A stretch of DNA of 64,000 nucleotides from Ctenosaura bakeri (GCA_948474755.1 CAOLHI010001031.1:62001-126000), one strand, 5' to 3'. Numbered from the stretch's first letter, positions 22,761 to 33,554 are shown. The notes: generated from the letters alone by a model not told the origin. Program-made: numbers and translations.

Positions 22761-23460
22761 TGGTGGCTTACAGATTATAATAATTTATGGCATATTTTTG
22801 CATTAACAGAGAGCTTCTGTTAGCTTTTTGATGGTGCCATCTTCAGTGACCAGGTTTTGACACATCAGTTGCAGACCTGCAAGTGAAATTAATGTCTGTA
22901 AACTAGTAGAGACTCTGAAAACACAGAGACAGTCAAGTGAAAATCCATAATTTTATTTGTTTATTCAACTATCATTCCTACATATGGTATAAGAGTTCAG
23001 CATACATTGCTATAGGGGTAGTTTACTGTAGATTTTTAAGCAAGGACTTCATTCCAAAATATACTTATTAAGGAATAAATACCATTGAATACACTGGGAT
23101 GTACTTTAACCTAACCTGAATGAAGCGATGTTGATTGTGTGCTGAAGTACATAATTTAGAAAGTTATCTTTTGTTGTTGTTACTCAAAGTAATTAAAACG
23201 TAATTTATTCTCTTATTCACTGTTTTCTTCATGCATTATGTTATTTGTTGATTCTTTATAAGTATAAGCTTGGATTGAGAAGAGAATGACATAAAACTTG
23301 AAACGTATCTGTCAAACTATCTCTAAAAACCTTCAACATGCCTTTTGAATTGAACATTTAAAAAGTGACTCAAACCTCTTAATTATCCACACTGGTAAAT
23401 TAGCTTCATTTCTACTTATGTTATTTTTGCAATGTAACTACATTAAGTCCTCCTAAGTGG
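22761..23460. other. Unique AT-rich sequence, no gene seen
   Basis: No coding region or clear repeat supported. Confidence 0.45.
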
Positions 23461-23512
23461 AGACCTAGCATGATGTTTTGGTTTGAGCATTAGGCTATGA
23501 CTGGAGACCAGG

Positions 23513-23930
23513 GCCCTTTTCACATTTTTTTTTTTTTGCGCGAGTGTCCCTTGAGCGCCACGCAAATGGGAGCGCCGCTGCACACGATGCACTCCCACTT
23601 GCGCAGCGCTCACAAGGCTGACGCGGGGCCCGGGCATATTTTTTGATTTTCGGCTTGAAGCCGAAAATGCCCCACACTCGCACTGCCCTCGCACACTTAT
23701 CTTCGTGCAGTGAGTCGGTGAGCTGGGCGGGAAGCGCTTCCTTTCCCTGCGCAGCCTACAGCTCCCACAATGCCCTGTGGAAGGAAGGGGCGGGGCGCTC
23801 GTGCGACGGTCACGTAATCAGGAAGCGCCCTGCGGAAGGAAGGAGGGGGGAAGTAGCAGCATCGCGAAGGAGGCTTCTTGCACGAGACGCCCTCCCCCAT
23901 CGCGGAAAAGGGTAAGATGTGAAAAGGGCC
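23513..23930. mobile_element. Family C GC-rich DNA transposon, copy C1
   Basis: 418 bp with ends GGCCCTTTTCACA and TGTGAAAAGGGCC, flanked on both sides by CAG. Removing it and one CAG restores the SINE sequence 'ggagaccagggttcaaatcc', which proves the boundaries and a 3-bp target duplication. The interior is CpG-rich and contains the family's inverted block 'ttcggcttgaagccgaaaa'. No transposase is encoded. Confidence 0.88.
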
Positions 23931-24037
23931 CAGGGTTCAAATCCCATTCAGCCATGGAAACCCTCTCGGTGATCTTGAGGAAATCAAACTCTCTTAACCT
24001 CCGAGGAAAGCCATGACAAATCCCCTCTGAATAAATC

Positions 24038-24898
24038 ATAGAATCAGAGAGTTGGAAGAGACCACAATGGCCATCAAGTCCAACCCCCTGCCTTACAGGA
24101 GCTGAAACTCAAAGCACACCCCCAGCAAATGGCCATCCAGATTCTGTTTGAGAAACCTCCAAAGAAGGAGACCCCATCACACTCCAAGGCAGCATATTCT
24201 ACTGTTGAACATCAGGAAGTTCTTTGATATGTAGGTGAAATCTCTTTTCCTGTAGTTTCAATCCATTCCTCATGTCCTAGTCTCTGAAGCAGGGAGAAAA
24301 GAAGTTTGCTCCATCTTCAACATGACATCTCTTCAAATATTTAAACATGGCTATCATGTCACCTCTTAACTTTCCCTTCATCAGGCTAAACATACCTAGC
24401 TCCCTAAGACACTCCTAATAGGGCATGGTTTCCAGATCCTTCACCATTTTGGTTGCCCTCCTTTGGACATGTTCCAGCTTGTCAATATCCTCCTTAAATT
24501 GTGATGCCCAGAACTGGACCCAGTATTCCAGGTGAGGTCTAACCAAAGCCAAATAGAGTGATATTACTTCCCTTGATCTCAGCACTATACTCTTATTGAT
24601 GAAGCCTAGAATCCCATTGACTTTTTTAGCTGCCGCATCACACTGTTAACTCACGTTCAGCTTGTGGTCCACTAAGACTTCTAGATACTGTTTTCAATCC
24701 AGGTATCACCCAACCTATACCTGTTCATTTCATTCTTTTCTTCCTAATTGTAGTACCTTGCATTTCTCTCTGTTAAAATTCATTTTGTTAGGTTTGGCCC
24801 AGCTGTCTAATCTGTTACAGTCATTTTGAATTCTGGTCCTGTTCTCTGGGGTATTAGCTATCCCTCCTAATTTGATGTCATCTGCAAATTTGATGATC
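24038..24898 (-). mobile_element. CR1 LINE, 3' part (split by an L2)
   Basis: Minus-strand CR1 starting with the reversed terminus 'atcatagaatcagagagttg'. It runs back to the reverse-transcriptase FADD region ('gtcatctgcaaatttgatga'). The same CR1 continues at 26904. It inserted into a SINE with the duplication AAATC (24033-24037 and 27073-27077). Confidence 0.88.
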
Positions 24899-24954
24899 AT
24901 GGGACGGAGACAGCTTTGGTCACCTTGGTAGATGACCTACACAAGGAACTAGAC

Positions 24955-25563
24955 TGTCATGAGCCAGACTGAGCATGCTGCCAATTCAGATGGGGACTCT
25001 GAGTTAGACTTGGACTCCCAGCCGGGGGAGGATCCCTTGGAGGGAGAGGGGGCTCCTTCAGAGTCAAGGGAAGGGCCTGCCAGTGATCCCACAGCTGTCC
25101 CAGGGCCAGATCCCGAGCCAGTACCTGCAGCAGATGAGACCAGTGCTTCTGGCTCGACAGAAGCTGCTGTTTCTGACCCCAGCCCTGAGTCTGCAGCAGA
25201 CCATCCCCCCATGTTCCTCCAGAGGCGGCTGGAGAAGGAAGCGGTTCGCAGATCACAGCAGCTGCGAGAGAAGCGTCTGAGGGCCTCCAGCTGTGAGCTG
25301 GGCCAACGGACATTTGATCAGCTCCAGCTGGGCTAGAGACTGTGTATTTAAGACAGACACTGAGGGAGTTGGGCACGGGGCAACAACCATCTACCACCTG
25401 AGAATCTGCACCCTGTGTCATGGGCTTTCTGTTCCAGGCCAATCCTTCCTGTTGACTTTGCTGCCTCTGTTTGTTTTGGGTGATGTAACCTCTTGATTAC
25501 TTTATTACTAAAAACCATAAACTCCGCTCCTGCCTCTGTGTCTGCTTAAGCCGCCGCCTGACA
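24955..25563 (+). mobile_element. Solo LTR in L2, with an open frame in its 5' part
   Basis: 609 bp, from TGTCATGAGCC to GCCGCCTGACA, with TGTC...GACA ends. It is flanked by TAGAC and TTGAC, a 5-bp duplication with one mismatch. A TATA-like box 'tgtatttaag' lies at about 25343. It belongs to an LTR retrotransposon or endogenous retrovirus; internal genes are absent, so it arose by LTR-LTR recombination or is a fragment. A 125-codon frame starts four bases inside the LTR (24959-25336). It is acidic and rich in P, S and E, with a basic C-terminal RRSQQLREKRLR stretch. It may be the end of the element's own coding region running into the LTR, or chance. I do not recognise it. Confidence 0.75.
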
Positions 25564-25854
25564 TTGACATAGACGAGGGAAGTGTGTCCCTGTTGATTCC
25601 GCTGGACCTCTCAGCAGCTTTTGGTACCATCAACCATGGTATCCTTCTGAGCCAACTCTATAGGATGGGACTTGGAGGCACTGTCATGCAGTGGTTCCGG
25701 TCATTCCTGGAAGGATGAACTCAGGAGGTTGTGCTGGGGGAATCCTGTTGGACTCTGGCCATTGGCCTGAGGTCCCTCAGGGTTCTGTTTTGACCCCCAT
25801 GCTGTTTAATATCTACATGAAACTGCTGGGAGAGATCATCAGGAATTTCGGGGT

Positions 25855-26376
25855 TTGGTGTCACAAATAGGTGGTAACACCCAACTCTACCTCTCCATTC
25901 CATCTGATTCTATGGAAGCGGTCTCAGTGTTGAACCAATGTCTGTTGTCAATAATGGACTGGGTGAAGACAAACAAATTGAAGCTTAATCCAGACAAGAC
26001 AGAGATGTTCCTGGTCAGTCGAAAGGCAGATCAGGGAATAGGAACGTTGCCTGTACTGGATGGGGTTATGCTCCCCCTGAAATCTCAGGCTCACAGCCTT
26101 TGTGTTCTCCTGGACTCAACTCTGAGCTTGGATGCCCAGGTCTCAGCAGTGGCCAGTAGTGCATTTGCACAGTTAAAGCTTGTGCACCAGTTGCACCAGA
26201 TGTCAGAGCTGGCTTCAGTGACACATGCCTTGATTGCATCCCAATTGGACTACTGTAGCATGCTCTACGTGGGGCTGTCTTTAGAAACTGTTTGGAAACT
26301 TCAGCAGGCTCAAAATATGGAAGCCAGAATACTGACTGGGGCCAGTTACAGGGAGCACATAAGTCCCTTGTTTTAA
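25855..26376 (+). pseudogene. L2 reverse transcriptase C-terminal remnant
   Basis: A 173-codon frame downstream of a damaged motif B. It covers the post-catalytic region of L2 ORF2 with LKLNPDKTEMFLVSRK and a later QLDYCSMLYVGL block. The YADD motif that should precede it is degraded (the text at about 25866 reads an in-frame TAG just before 'gtggtaacacc'). It is non-functional and belongs to the LINE. Confidence 0.8.
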
Positions 26377-26903
26377 ACAGCTCCACTGGATATCTGTCCC
26401 TTTCCAGGCACAACTCAAAATGCTGACTGTGACCTATAAAACTCTATACAGTTTAGGTCCAGGCTATTTGAAGGATCCTGTCTCCCTGTACAAACCTGCT
26501 GGAACCCTAAGATCTGCTGGGGAGGGCTTTGTCTCAGTCCCGCCACTGTTCCAGTTTTGCCTGGTGAGGAGGGAGCTTTCTCTGTGGCTGCTCCCTCCTT
26601 TTCTTCCACAGGAAGCTAGGTGTGCCCCCTCCCTGCTCTCCTTTTGCTGGCAGACAAAAATGTTTCTTTTTAAGCAGGCTTTTCTGTGAGCTGGGGAACT
26701 TTTTATGTATTTCTTGTTTTAAAAATTGAACATTGTTTTAGATTTTTATAATTTTATATCTTTTTAATTGTTTTAAATGTTTTAAATATTTCTTTTAATA
26801 TTTCTAATTTATTGTTGGAGCTGCCTTGGCTCCCATTTGGGAGAAAAGGTGACGTACAAATAGAATTAATTAATTAATAATCAATCAATCAATCAATCAA
26901 TCC

Positions 26904-27072
26904 ATTATCCAAGTAATGAGTAAGATAAAGATGTTGAATAGCACTGGGCCCTGTGGCACCCCACTAGTCGCTTCTCTCCAGGATGAAGAGGAGGTCAGCA
27001 CCCTTTGTGTTCAGCTGGTCAGCCAATTACAAATCGACCTAACAGTAGCATTGTCTAATCCACATCTTTCCA
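26904..27072 (-). mobile_element. CR1 LINE, 5' part (continuation of 24038-24898)
   Basis: Reverse-strand CR1 sequence covering the FNIFINDLD / [10 protein letters not shown] region ('gcactgggccctgtggcacc' on the plus strand). It ends inside the reverse transcriptase before the motif A block. Compared with the copy at 1225 it picks up about 12 bases beyond where the first half stopped, so the two halves are one insertion. Confidence 0.85.
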
Positions 27073-27160
27073 AAATCTTGCTAAGAAAATCACATGATAG
27101 TTTTGCCATTTGAAATGACTTGAAGGCAAACAACAGCAACAACCTAAGTGGGCAACTCTT

Positions 27161-29192
27161 TACGGGCAACTATGTGACTTGTAATTCTTCACTTCAGATT
27201 TCTGGCAAAATGTTCTCATTATAGTGGTGGACTGAAAGCCAAGATTTGTAAGAGAGCCCATGTGCTTTCTACAGTCTGCATAAGAAGATGACCCTCCTAC
27301 TCTAAGATTCTAAGCCTCCGCTGATCTTCATGCTTAAATACACAGTTCAGTTACTTTCTAAAAAGCTGTGGCAGTTATTAGAAGAAGTCAGTAAATGCCT
27401 GTGATTTATTACAGCAGACTGTAAACCTGTGGGGAAGGGAACTTTTGACACTGTAGCACACCTTGTTTTTGTAAATGCTGTAGCAATGAGAACAATGATC
27501 ATATATGCAAATAATTAACTCACTGTGTGTGAATCTCTATGTAGCAAAATGGCACCAACCAGCCATAAGGCAGATGTAGGAAAATGATGGTGAGGCCTAG
27601 GTTTGCAAGGCTGCAAAAACAAGTTTTTGGAGCTAAGAAAATTGCTAAAGAGGGGAGAACAGGAACAGCTTAGTGGGGCAGCAAACAAGGGGAGAGAAGG
27701 TGTGGCTGGTTACTGAATGAGAGCACTTGGTGCTCCAAATGTTTTTGTTGCCGCTCCCACTTCTAATAAGTAGTAGTCCTCACTGTTACTATTTCAGGAG
27801 TTGAACCAATTCAGACTAGCTACTCTTGGGTCTTAACTATGAGGCAATAGGAAGATATTAAAGGCTTTTTATTTCTTTTTCCAGACTATTACCCACAGTT
27901 CAATCCATGGAATCCAGGTTCCTTATGAACTAAAGGGAGGGGAGATGCTAACTGCAGTAAGATGCTGTGGAAGCTAAGAGACATGTGGCCTTCCAGATGT
28001 CAACTCGCTCACCACTGCCTGTACTGCCTATCAGTTCAATACCTCTGAAGGGCTGTGGATTCCCTACCCTGCACAAGGAGCAAATAGGTCTGATGCAAAC
28101 CACCTAAAGATTATTATGTATAATCTCTCAAAAGCTTTTCTTAGGAAAGGGGACCTGACAGTGACATATGCTATTTTGCTAAGAGAAATGAAGAATATCA
28201 TAGATAGCATGTTGCAAGCCCCATGAGAAATGGCAGAATATTTGATACTGCGATGGTACTTTTCCTCAGACATAAACACTTCATAGAGATACACACCTAT
28301 ATTTGCACTGTGTCTACAGATGTAGCTAGATATGAGAAGCTCTGGAACAGAAAGGGCATCTATACTATGAGCACTTGAAACAGACGGAGAACATTATAGA
28401 ATTTAGAAGCAGTGTTCTGTAAAATAAATAATAGTAACAGTTATTGTTATTTCTCTGCTGTACCCCAAGACAGACATCCTTGTGCAATCCAGAACATTAT
28501 GTTTGCAACTGGCAGAAGTTTCCCCAAAGTTCAAGATATCTGGCTGATTAGGATGCATTCATCTGATATCAATAGTTTGTGAAGCAAAACCAGCACTCAC
28601 CTAACTGATTAAAGTTCAGCTCTCTCAGCCTCATCAACTCTGATAAAGGTCACATTAACAGCTGAGTCCTATACAGAGTTTGCCATATCTAAGTCCACTC
28701 AATTCATTGTGCTCATAGCTTTGCAGAGGATAATATATCCATCAAACTAAGGGGGTGAGGAAAAACCACCATAGTCTCCCGCTATGTTGCTCACCATTAC
28801 AGATATAGCAGATATAACTTAAAGAAGGACTACGCTTAGAGACTACCAATTTTCATAAGACCATCACAGTTGTGAAAAACTGATGACTTATATTCAGGAA
28901 AAGTCTAGAGGAGTGAAGCATTAATTCTGATCTCAAATGCCTGAAGGCCTAAAAATGTAATGAAGAAATGGCTCTTCAACCATCCTCTTATTCCAATAGA
29001 GCATATGGACACAGGAGACTGGGAATGTCCCTAGTTTGTATTATCTGTTTCTATAATGAGCTTTACTCCAGAAATGTTTCATTTTCAATGCCACACCCCA
29101 CATCGATGTATGTGTTTGCAAACTTCCCACTAGTTGCATCATTGCTGTGGTGGTGACTTGAATGACCGGTGCATTTCTACACTAGCTCAGTC
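27161..29192. other. Unique sequence, no gene seen
   Basis: About 2 kb without supported coding sequence or complete repeats. Confidence 0.5.
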
Positions 29193-30415
29193 CAGTGATG
29201 TAGATTCGAGTCAAGTGACTTGGACTCAAGTTAGACTGAAGTCACTTCAGTGACTTGACTCATACTTGACTCACTAATAAATGATGCACTGACTTGACTT
29301 AACTCGAGACTTGTATATTTTTAGTGACTGACTTGCTGCCCTTGGTTCAGTCACATAACACATTCATCCAGAAACCTTAAAACTTTGAACAATGCTTCCC
29401 TCTCTTTTTGCCTACTCATCACATGATGATCTGTCTCAAGCCCAAAGTGTGGGTGCATTTCTCAGAGGGGAATGGCAAATGGGCTAGGCAATGGGCTTGA
29501 AGCAGGCTTGAGGTCTGCTCTGCAACCTGTCCCTGCTGCATGTAGGAGAAGCCTTTTAAAAAATTTCCTAAGAGCAGAAGACAAGACTTGTTCCCAGAGT
29601 GCAGGCTGCTTTTCTCAGAGGGAAAGAGCAAAAGTGTTAGGCAACAGTCTTGAGGAGGAAAGAACCTTCCTTTCTAAAGCTTTTGGAGCTTCAGTAATGG
29701 GGAGTAAGAAGGGCCCTATTCCCCACTTCTGAAAAATCCTCCAGCTTCCGAAATGGGAAGTAAGAAGGATCCTATTCTGCACGTCCAAAGCTGCAGATGG
29801 CAAAATCACAAATATGGAGGACCGACTTTTCTTAAATGGTTAAAACTGACTTTATTCAACTCTTTCCAAAAATTCTGGAATATAGGCCAGGGTATAAAGT
29901 TGGCTCCCACACCCTTTTCACACCTTACCCTTTCGCGACGCTGGGGTGTGGGGCTTGCATGAGCAGCCTCCGGAGGAAGGGTCTCGCTTCCAGGGTCCTT
30001 CGGCTCCACACGAGCTTTCTGCTTGTGCCAGAGCCCCGCCTCTTCCTTTTGCAGTGCAGCCTGGGACCTCTCCAGGCTGCACTGGACAGGAAGCGCGGCC
30101 AGCCTGGCTCCTGAGGCTCCACACGCAAGCTAAGTGTGTGTGGGGCCCCGGAGCCATGAGCGACCATGCAGCATTTTTGGCTTCAAGCCGAAAATGAAAA
30201 AATGTGTGCGCAGTCCGCATCAGGCCCTTGAGCGTCATGCAAATGTGAGTGCGTCGTACAGACCGCTCCTCACATTTACGCGACGCTCAAGGGCCCTTTC
30301 ACATTGGAAATGCCATGCGAAAAGGGCCCCAGACTTGAGACTTGACTTGAAACTTGAAGGTAGAGACGTGAGACTTGACTTGAGGCTTGGAGTAAAAGAC
30401 TAAAATACATCACTG
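29193..30415. mobile_element. hAT DNA transposon, copy 1
   Basis: Terminal inverted repeats CAGTGATGTA...TACATCACTG with a perfect 8-bp target duplication GCTCAGTC (29185-29192 and 30416-30423), the hallmark of hAT elements. Both ends are packed with variants of ACTTGACTC / GACTTGAGACTTG, likely subterminal transposase-binding repeats. The interior includes 'tcacaaatatggaggaccg' near 29806, reminiscent of Tigger ends. A 419-bp family C element lies inside (29910-30328). Without it this copy is about 800 bp and encodes no transposase. Confidence 0.88.
29910..30328. mobile_element. Family C GC-rich DNA transposon, copy C2
   Basis: Flanked by CCA on both sides. Removing it gives 'ggctcccagacttgagactt', which matches the uninterrupted second hAT copy at about 35715 ('gactcccaggcttgagactt'). 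This proves the insertion and the 3-bp duplication. The right end is GCGAAAAGGGCC; the left end has decayed from GGCCC to CACCC. The interior shares 'ttggcttcaagccgaaaatg' with other C copies. Confidence 0.87.
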
Positions 30416-31002
30416 GCTCAGTCTCCTTAGAAACCAGGTTGAAGAGATGGTAGTATGGAGGGGGGAAGAGAGAGAGAGAGAGAGAAAATTACTCATCTAA
30501 TTCATGTGCTTCTCCTTGAAGATGTTGTGGAAATTTCCTCCAAGTCAAACAGAAGCAACTTATGGAAATGAAATGAAAATCTTATATTTCTACCTTCCTG
30601 GCATCACCACTTATATATTTCTGTGGCTGGGATACAGATCCTTCTCCCTTCTCACACACTTAACGTAACATAAGAAGAGAATCATTTCATCTAATGTCCA
30701 ATCTGATAGGCTTAATAGACTTTCAGAATGCCTTTCTAACTGGGAAAACCTACTTGGGCAAATATGACAATTAAAATGAGCATACACAAACCAATCAAAG
30801 TACCTGGCTTTATCCAGGTTGAACATATATTATCCCCACCCACACCCTTGTGCTTTCTCTTCTGTCTCTCACTGCAGTGCCCTTCTTTCAAACTGAGCTT
30901 TCTCTTCGCCCACTTCACTCTTCTCCCATGCTCATTTGGCTTGTACCAGATTTGCCTGATTTACAACATGCGGTTTCTCTGCTGCCTTCCCTCACTCTTT
31001 CT
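30416..31002. other. Unique sequence with a (GA)n run
   Basis: A short (GA)n tract lies at about 30466-30485. No gene seen. Confidence 0.45.
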
Positions 31003-31172
31003 CAGAGGCATATCTAGGGTGGGGCAAGTACAGCACATGCCCTGGGCACCAATGCCTAGGGTGGCAGAAAACATCTGAGTATGTAGGGGTGAAGGGTGGG
31101 AGTAGGGGTAAGAAGGCAGAGGCACAACTTCCACAGTTGCCTTACGTGCTGTTTACGCTAGATACACCGCTG
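31003..31172. mobile_element. Short hAT-like MITE
   Basis: 170 bp with ends CAGAGGCATATCTAG and CTAGATACACCGCTG. The 8-bp flanks CTCTTTCT and GTCTTTCT match at 7 of 8 positions. No coding capacity. It is distinct from the larger hAT elements at 29193 and 35177. Confidence 0.7.
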
Positions 31173-31869
31173 GTCTTTCTCAGTCATCTTCCCTTCACTC
31201 CAGCATTTGTACAGTCTTTCTTAGTCCCCACCCTTACCAGGCACTATGGTCCTCTCTCTTTCTCTCTCTCTGGATTGCTGGTCTAATTCCTCAAATCCAG
31301 CCATCTGTATTTGCATATTATGCAAATTCTTTGCTAAGCTTGAAAATTGTATGGTCAGTCATGGGACAGTTGACCGCCACATGCTGATTTCCTACTCAGA
31401 AACACTTTTCAAATTTCCTTTAAAGACAGAGTGCAGAAGATAGAGTTTTTAAAAAAATTCTTTACATGGGTACTCTTCTATCCCTTTTCTTTACTATCTT
31501 TTCTCCTCACAGAGTTTCTATGCTTTTAAGTTTAGGAGTTATTCAAAAGGCAAAAGTATGCCAGGAAAGGAAATTCTAAAAAGCCTGAGGTCCTGCTTGA
31601 AACATCAAAAAGTATTCAACTCTTGGTGTTCATCTCTGTGCTTATTTACCTGCCCATTTTCATGGTGTAACCATGGTCAAAATGGCTTACCAAAAACATT
31701 AGACCAAAGTTACATGATACAGAACAATAATAATTCCAGATAATGTAATAATAATTACAATTCATTATTTACGTAAAAGTATACCTCATACACAGTAGAT
31801 GTGTTCCTGGACATGATTTCTTTTGAAGACAGGCAAAACAGTTCTGTCCTGCATGGCATTCAGTGTTTG
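31173..31869. other. Unique sequence, no gene seen
   Basis: A (CT)n run lies at about 31252-31271. No supported gene or repeat otherwise. Confidence 0.45.
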
Positions 31870-32050
31870 AAATTACTAATTCTAGGATTGTTTTTAGATT
31901 TCTTTTAGGAGTTTTTAAAGAGTATTTTAATGTTTTTAAAATGTTTTTATCTCTGTATTATTTAAATAGTTTTTTTTATTGCTCATCGCCTCAGGAGCCC
32001 TTGTAGGCTGGGAAGTGATACAGAAATATTTTAAATAGAATAATAGTAAT
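31870..32050 (+). mobile_element. L2-type LINE 3' end fragment
   Basis: T-rich stretch, then 'gaagtgatacagaaatattt' and an ATAATAGTAAT tail, matching the L2 3' end layout at 26700-26900. Confidence 0.6.
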
Positions 32051-32352
32051 TTTAAAAAAATAGTTCTAAGGAGTCTGGTATCTGCCATTTGATAGCCAAG
32101 TGACCCAATGTCGTTTAGTAATTCAACCTGGTACTGCAGGCTACACTTTTTCATTCATTCATTAAAATAAATTAACTTATTTTTCAAAATGAAATAGTCA
32201 AGATCCCCTTACTATGTAGGTCCCATTTGAGAGACCTAGCTTTCACAGTCTTGAAGCTGTGCCTAAGCCAGACAGGTATAGAATAGATACACACTCTTTA
32301 TTGTAATAGATTATAGATGATATACTTCTAATGAGAGGGAGGCAGCTAGTGG

Positions 32353-32512
32353 AGTCTCCTTCTGTAGTGGAGTCTCCTTCTTTGGAGGTTTTTAAGCAGA
32401 GGCTGGATGGCCATCTGTCGGGAGTGCTTTGAGGGTGTTCCTGCATGGCAGAGGGTTGGACTGGATGGCCTCTGGGGTCTCTTCCGACTCTACATTTCTA
32501 TGATTCTATGAC
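32353..32512 (+). mobile_element. CR1 LINE 3' end fragment
   Basis: About 160 bp: 'tttttaagcagaggctggat', then 'ggttggactggatggcctct' and the terminus 'tttctatgattctatg'. It matches the last part of the copy at 1225. A short duplication ('gtggagtctccttct' twice) lies at its start. Confidence 0.85.
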
Positions 32513-32648
32513 ACCTCTCAATCATGTGTGGGTCCAGCAACTGGTAAGAGACCCTCCATCCAGAGTCCAACTCCCATTGCTCCGGCCATCTGCTATGTTT
32601 AACACCCTCCTCTACAGCTATAGCCTTTCACTTAGATGTCATGTCTTA

Positions 32649-33115
32649 GGCCCTTTCCACACGGGGTTAAAAAAACAGTGTAGAGCGACCTCCACAGAGG
32701 TCGTCTACACCGTAACGTGGATTGGGGCGGACTACGTTTGTGTAGTTCCACACCCCAATCCACGCAGGGGCGACCGGAAGTGGCGCCGCCCTGTGCTTTT
32801 TGAAAACCACTTGTTTTGTGGTTTTTAAAAGGCACAGGGTGTGCAGCCCCATCCAGCCCCATCGCAGCGCCAGTATGGATTTGCAGGCATGCGCAAGAGC
32901 GTGCCTGCAGATCGTGCAGGGGGGTGAGATTTCCGGCTGGCGAGCTTCTCCGACTGGCGGAGAGCCTCCGCCAGTCGAAAGCCGCCATTTTGGGCGCTGC
33001 CAGACGCTGCCGAGTGTGGAGCGGCGAAACGGGCTGCTCCACGTGGTGACGGAATAGGGTAAGTCCCATTTCCACGTGGAGCAGCCCGTTTCTCTGCCTG
33101 CGTGTGGAAAGGGCC
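32649..33115. mobile_element. Family B GC-rich DNA transposon, copy B2
   Basis: 467 bp with ends GGCCCTTTCCACACGGGG and CGTGTGGAAAGGGCC, flanked by TTA on both sides (32646-32648 and 33116-33118). It is a CpG-rich copy of B1 in the opposite orientation. The 237-codon minus-strand frame crossing it (32632-33345) shows no protein family and is a chance frame. It appears to have inserted into an older repeat whose text resumes with 'agattggaagcctgagggc'. Confidence 0.85.
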
Positions 33116-33118
33116 TTA

Positions 33119-33310
33119 TATAGATTGGAAGCCTGAGGGCAGGAAGACGTCAAATTAATGATTTGTAAGCTGCCCCGGGAGCCTTTGTGGCAGCAGGGTG
33201 GGAAATAAATACTGAGATAGACAACAAGGAATCCTGAGGCACCTGAAAAACTAACAAGATTTATTTGACATATGTTTTTGTGGGCACCAGCCAGCTTCAG
33301 TTCTGGAGAG
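33119..33310 (+). mobile_element. Old interspersed repeat fragments
   Basis: 'gattggaagcctgagggcag' to 'tgggaaataaatactgagat' resembles a LINE 3' end found widely in amniotes. 'ggcacctgaaaaactaacaa' to 'tttgtgggcaccagcc' resembles another dispersed amniote repeat. I cannot name either with certainty. Confidence 0.45.
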
Positions 33311-33316
33311 TGAGTG

Positions 33317-33554
33317 GGCCTTTTCACACTACAGAAATGTAGCACTATGATTTCATGATTGCTGCCATGGGTGCATCCTATGGAGTGGTGGTGGTGGTGG
33401 TGGTGGGGAGATTAGTTGGGTAAGATATCAAAGGAGTCTTTTGGCTGAGAATTCTAAATGCCCCTCCTGAACTGCAAATCCCAGGATTCCATTGGAGGTA
33501 GCCATGGGGGTAAAGTGGAATTATAGTACTATAATTGTGTAGTCAGAAAGGGCC
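33317..33554. mobile_element. Family A-like palindromic element, diverged copy
   Basis: Ends GGCCTTTTCACACTAC and 'gtagtcagaaagggcc', with arms containing 'tgtagcactatgattt' and 'aattatagtactataattgt'. A (GTG)n run at 33389-33407 lies in the middle. A right-arm-only relative follows at about 33597-33685. Confidence 0.65.

Larger units (their letters stand above)
24899..26903 (+). mobile_element. L2-type LINE inserted in CR1, itself split by an LTR
   Basis: L2 from 'gggacggagacagctttgg' to the 3' tail (AATC)n at about 26878-26902, with a 609-bp LTR at 24955-25563. Across the LTR the L2 text joins correctly ('gaactagac' then 'atagacgaggg'). Protein pieces include LNPDKTEMFLVSRKADQ (near 25980-26030). 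It sits exactly between two halves of one CR1. Confidence 0.85.
23461..27160 (+). mobile_element. tRNA-derived SINE split by four nested elements
   Basis: Only three pieces of this span are SINE: about 23461-23512 (head, 'gactggagaccag'), 23931-24037 (B box 'ggttcaaatccc' and body) and 27073-27160 (from 'aaatcttgctaagaaaatc' to the tail 'gacttgaaggcaaacaacag'). Joined, they read as an ordinary SINE of the type found intact at 62757. The gaps are filled by a family C transposon and by a CR1 that itself contains an L2 and a solo LTR. The two junctions are marked by the duplications CAG and AAATC. Confidence 0.8.

Noticed and set aside
23513..23930. GC-rich block as a second CpG-island promoter
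   Set aside because: It has inverted ends, a CAG duplication and three sister copies (29910, 38269, 44269), so it is a DNA transposon. The same reasoning applies to those copies and to 15320 and 32649.
32632..33345. 237-codon minus-strand open frame
   Set aside because: It lies mostly inside the GC-rich family B transposon, shows no protein family, and is explained by low stop frequency in CpG-rich DNA.
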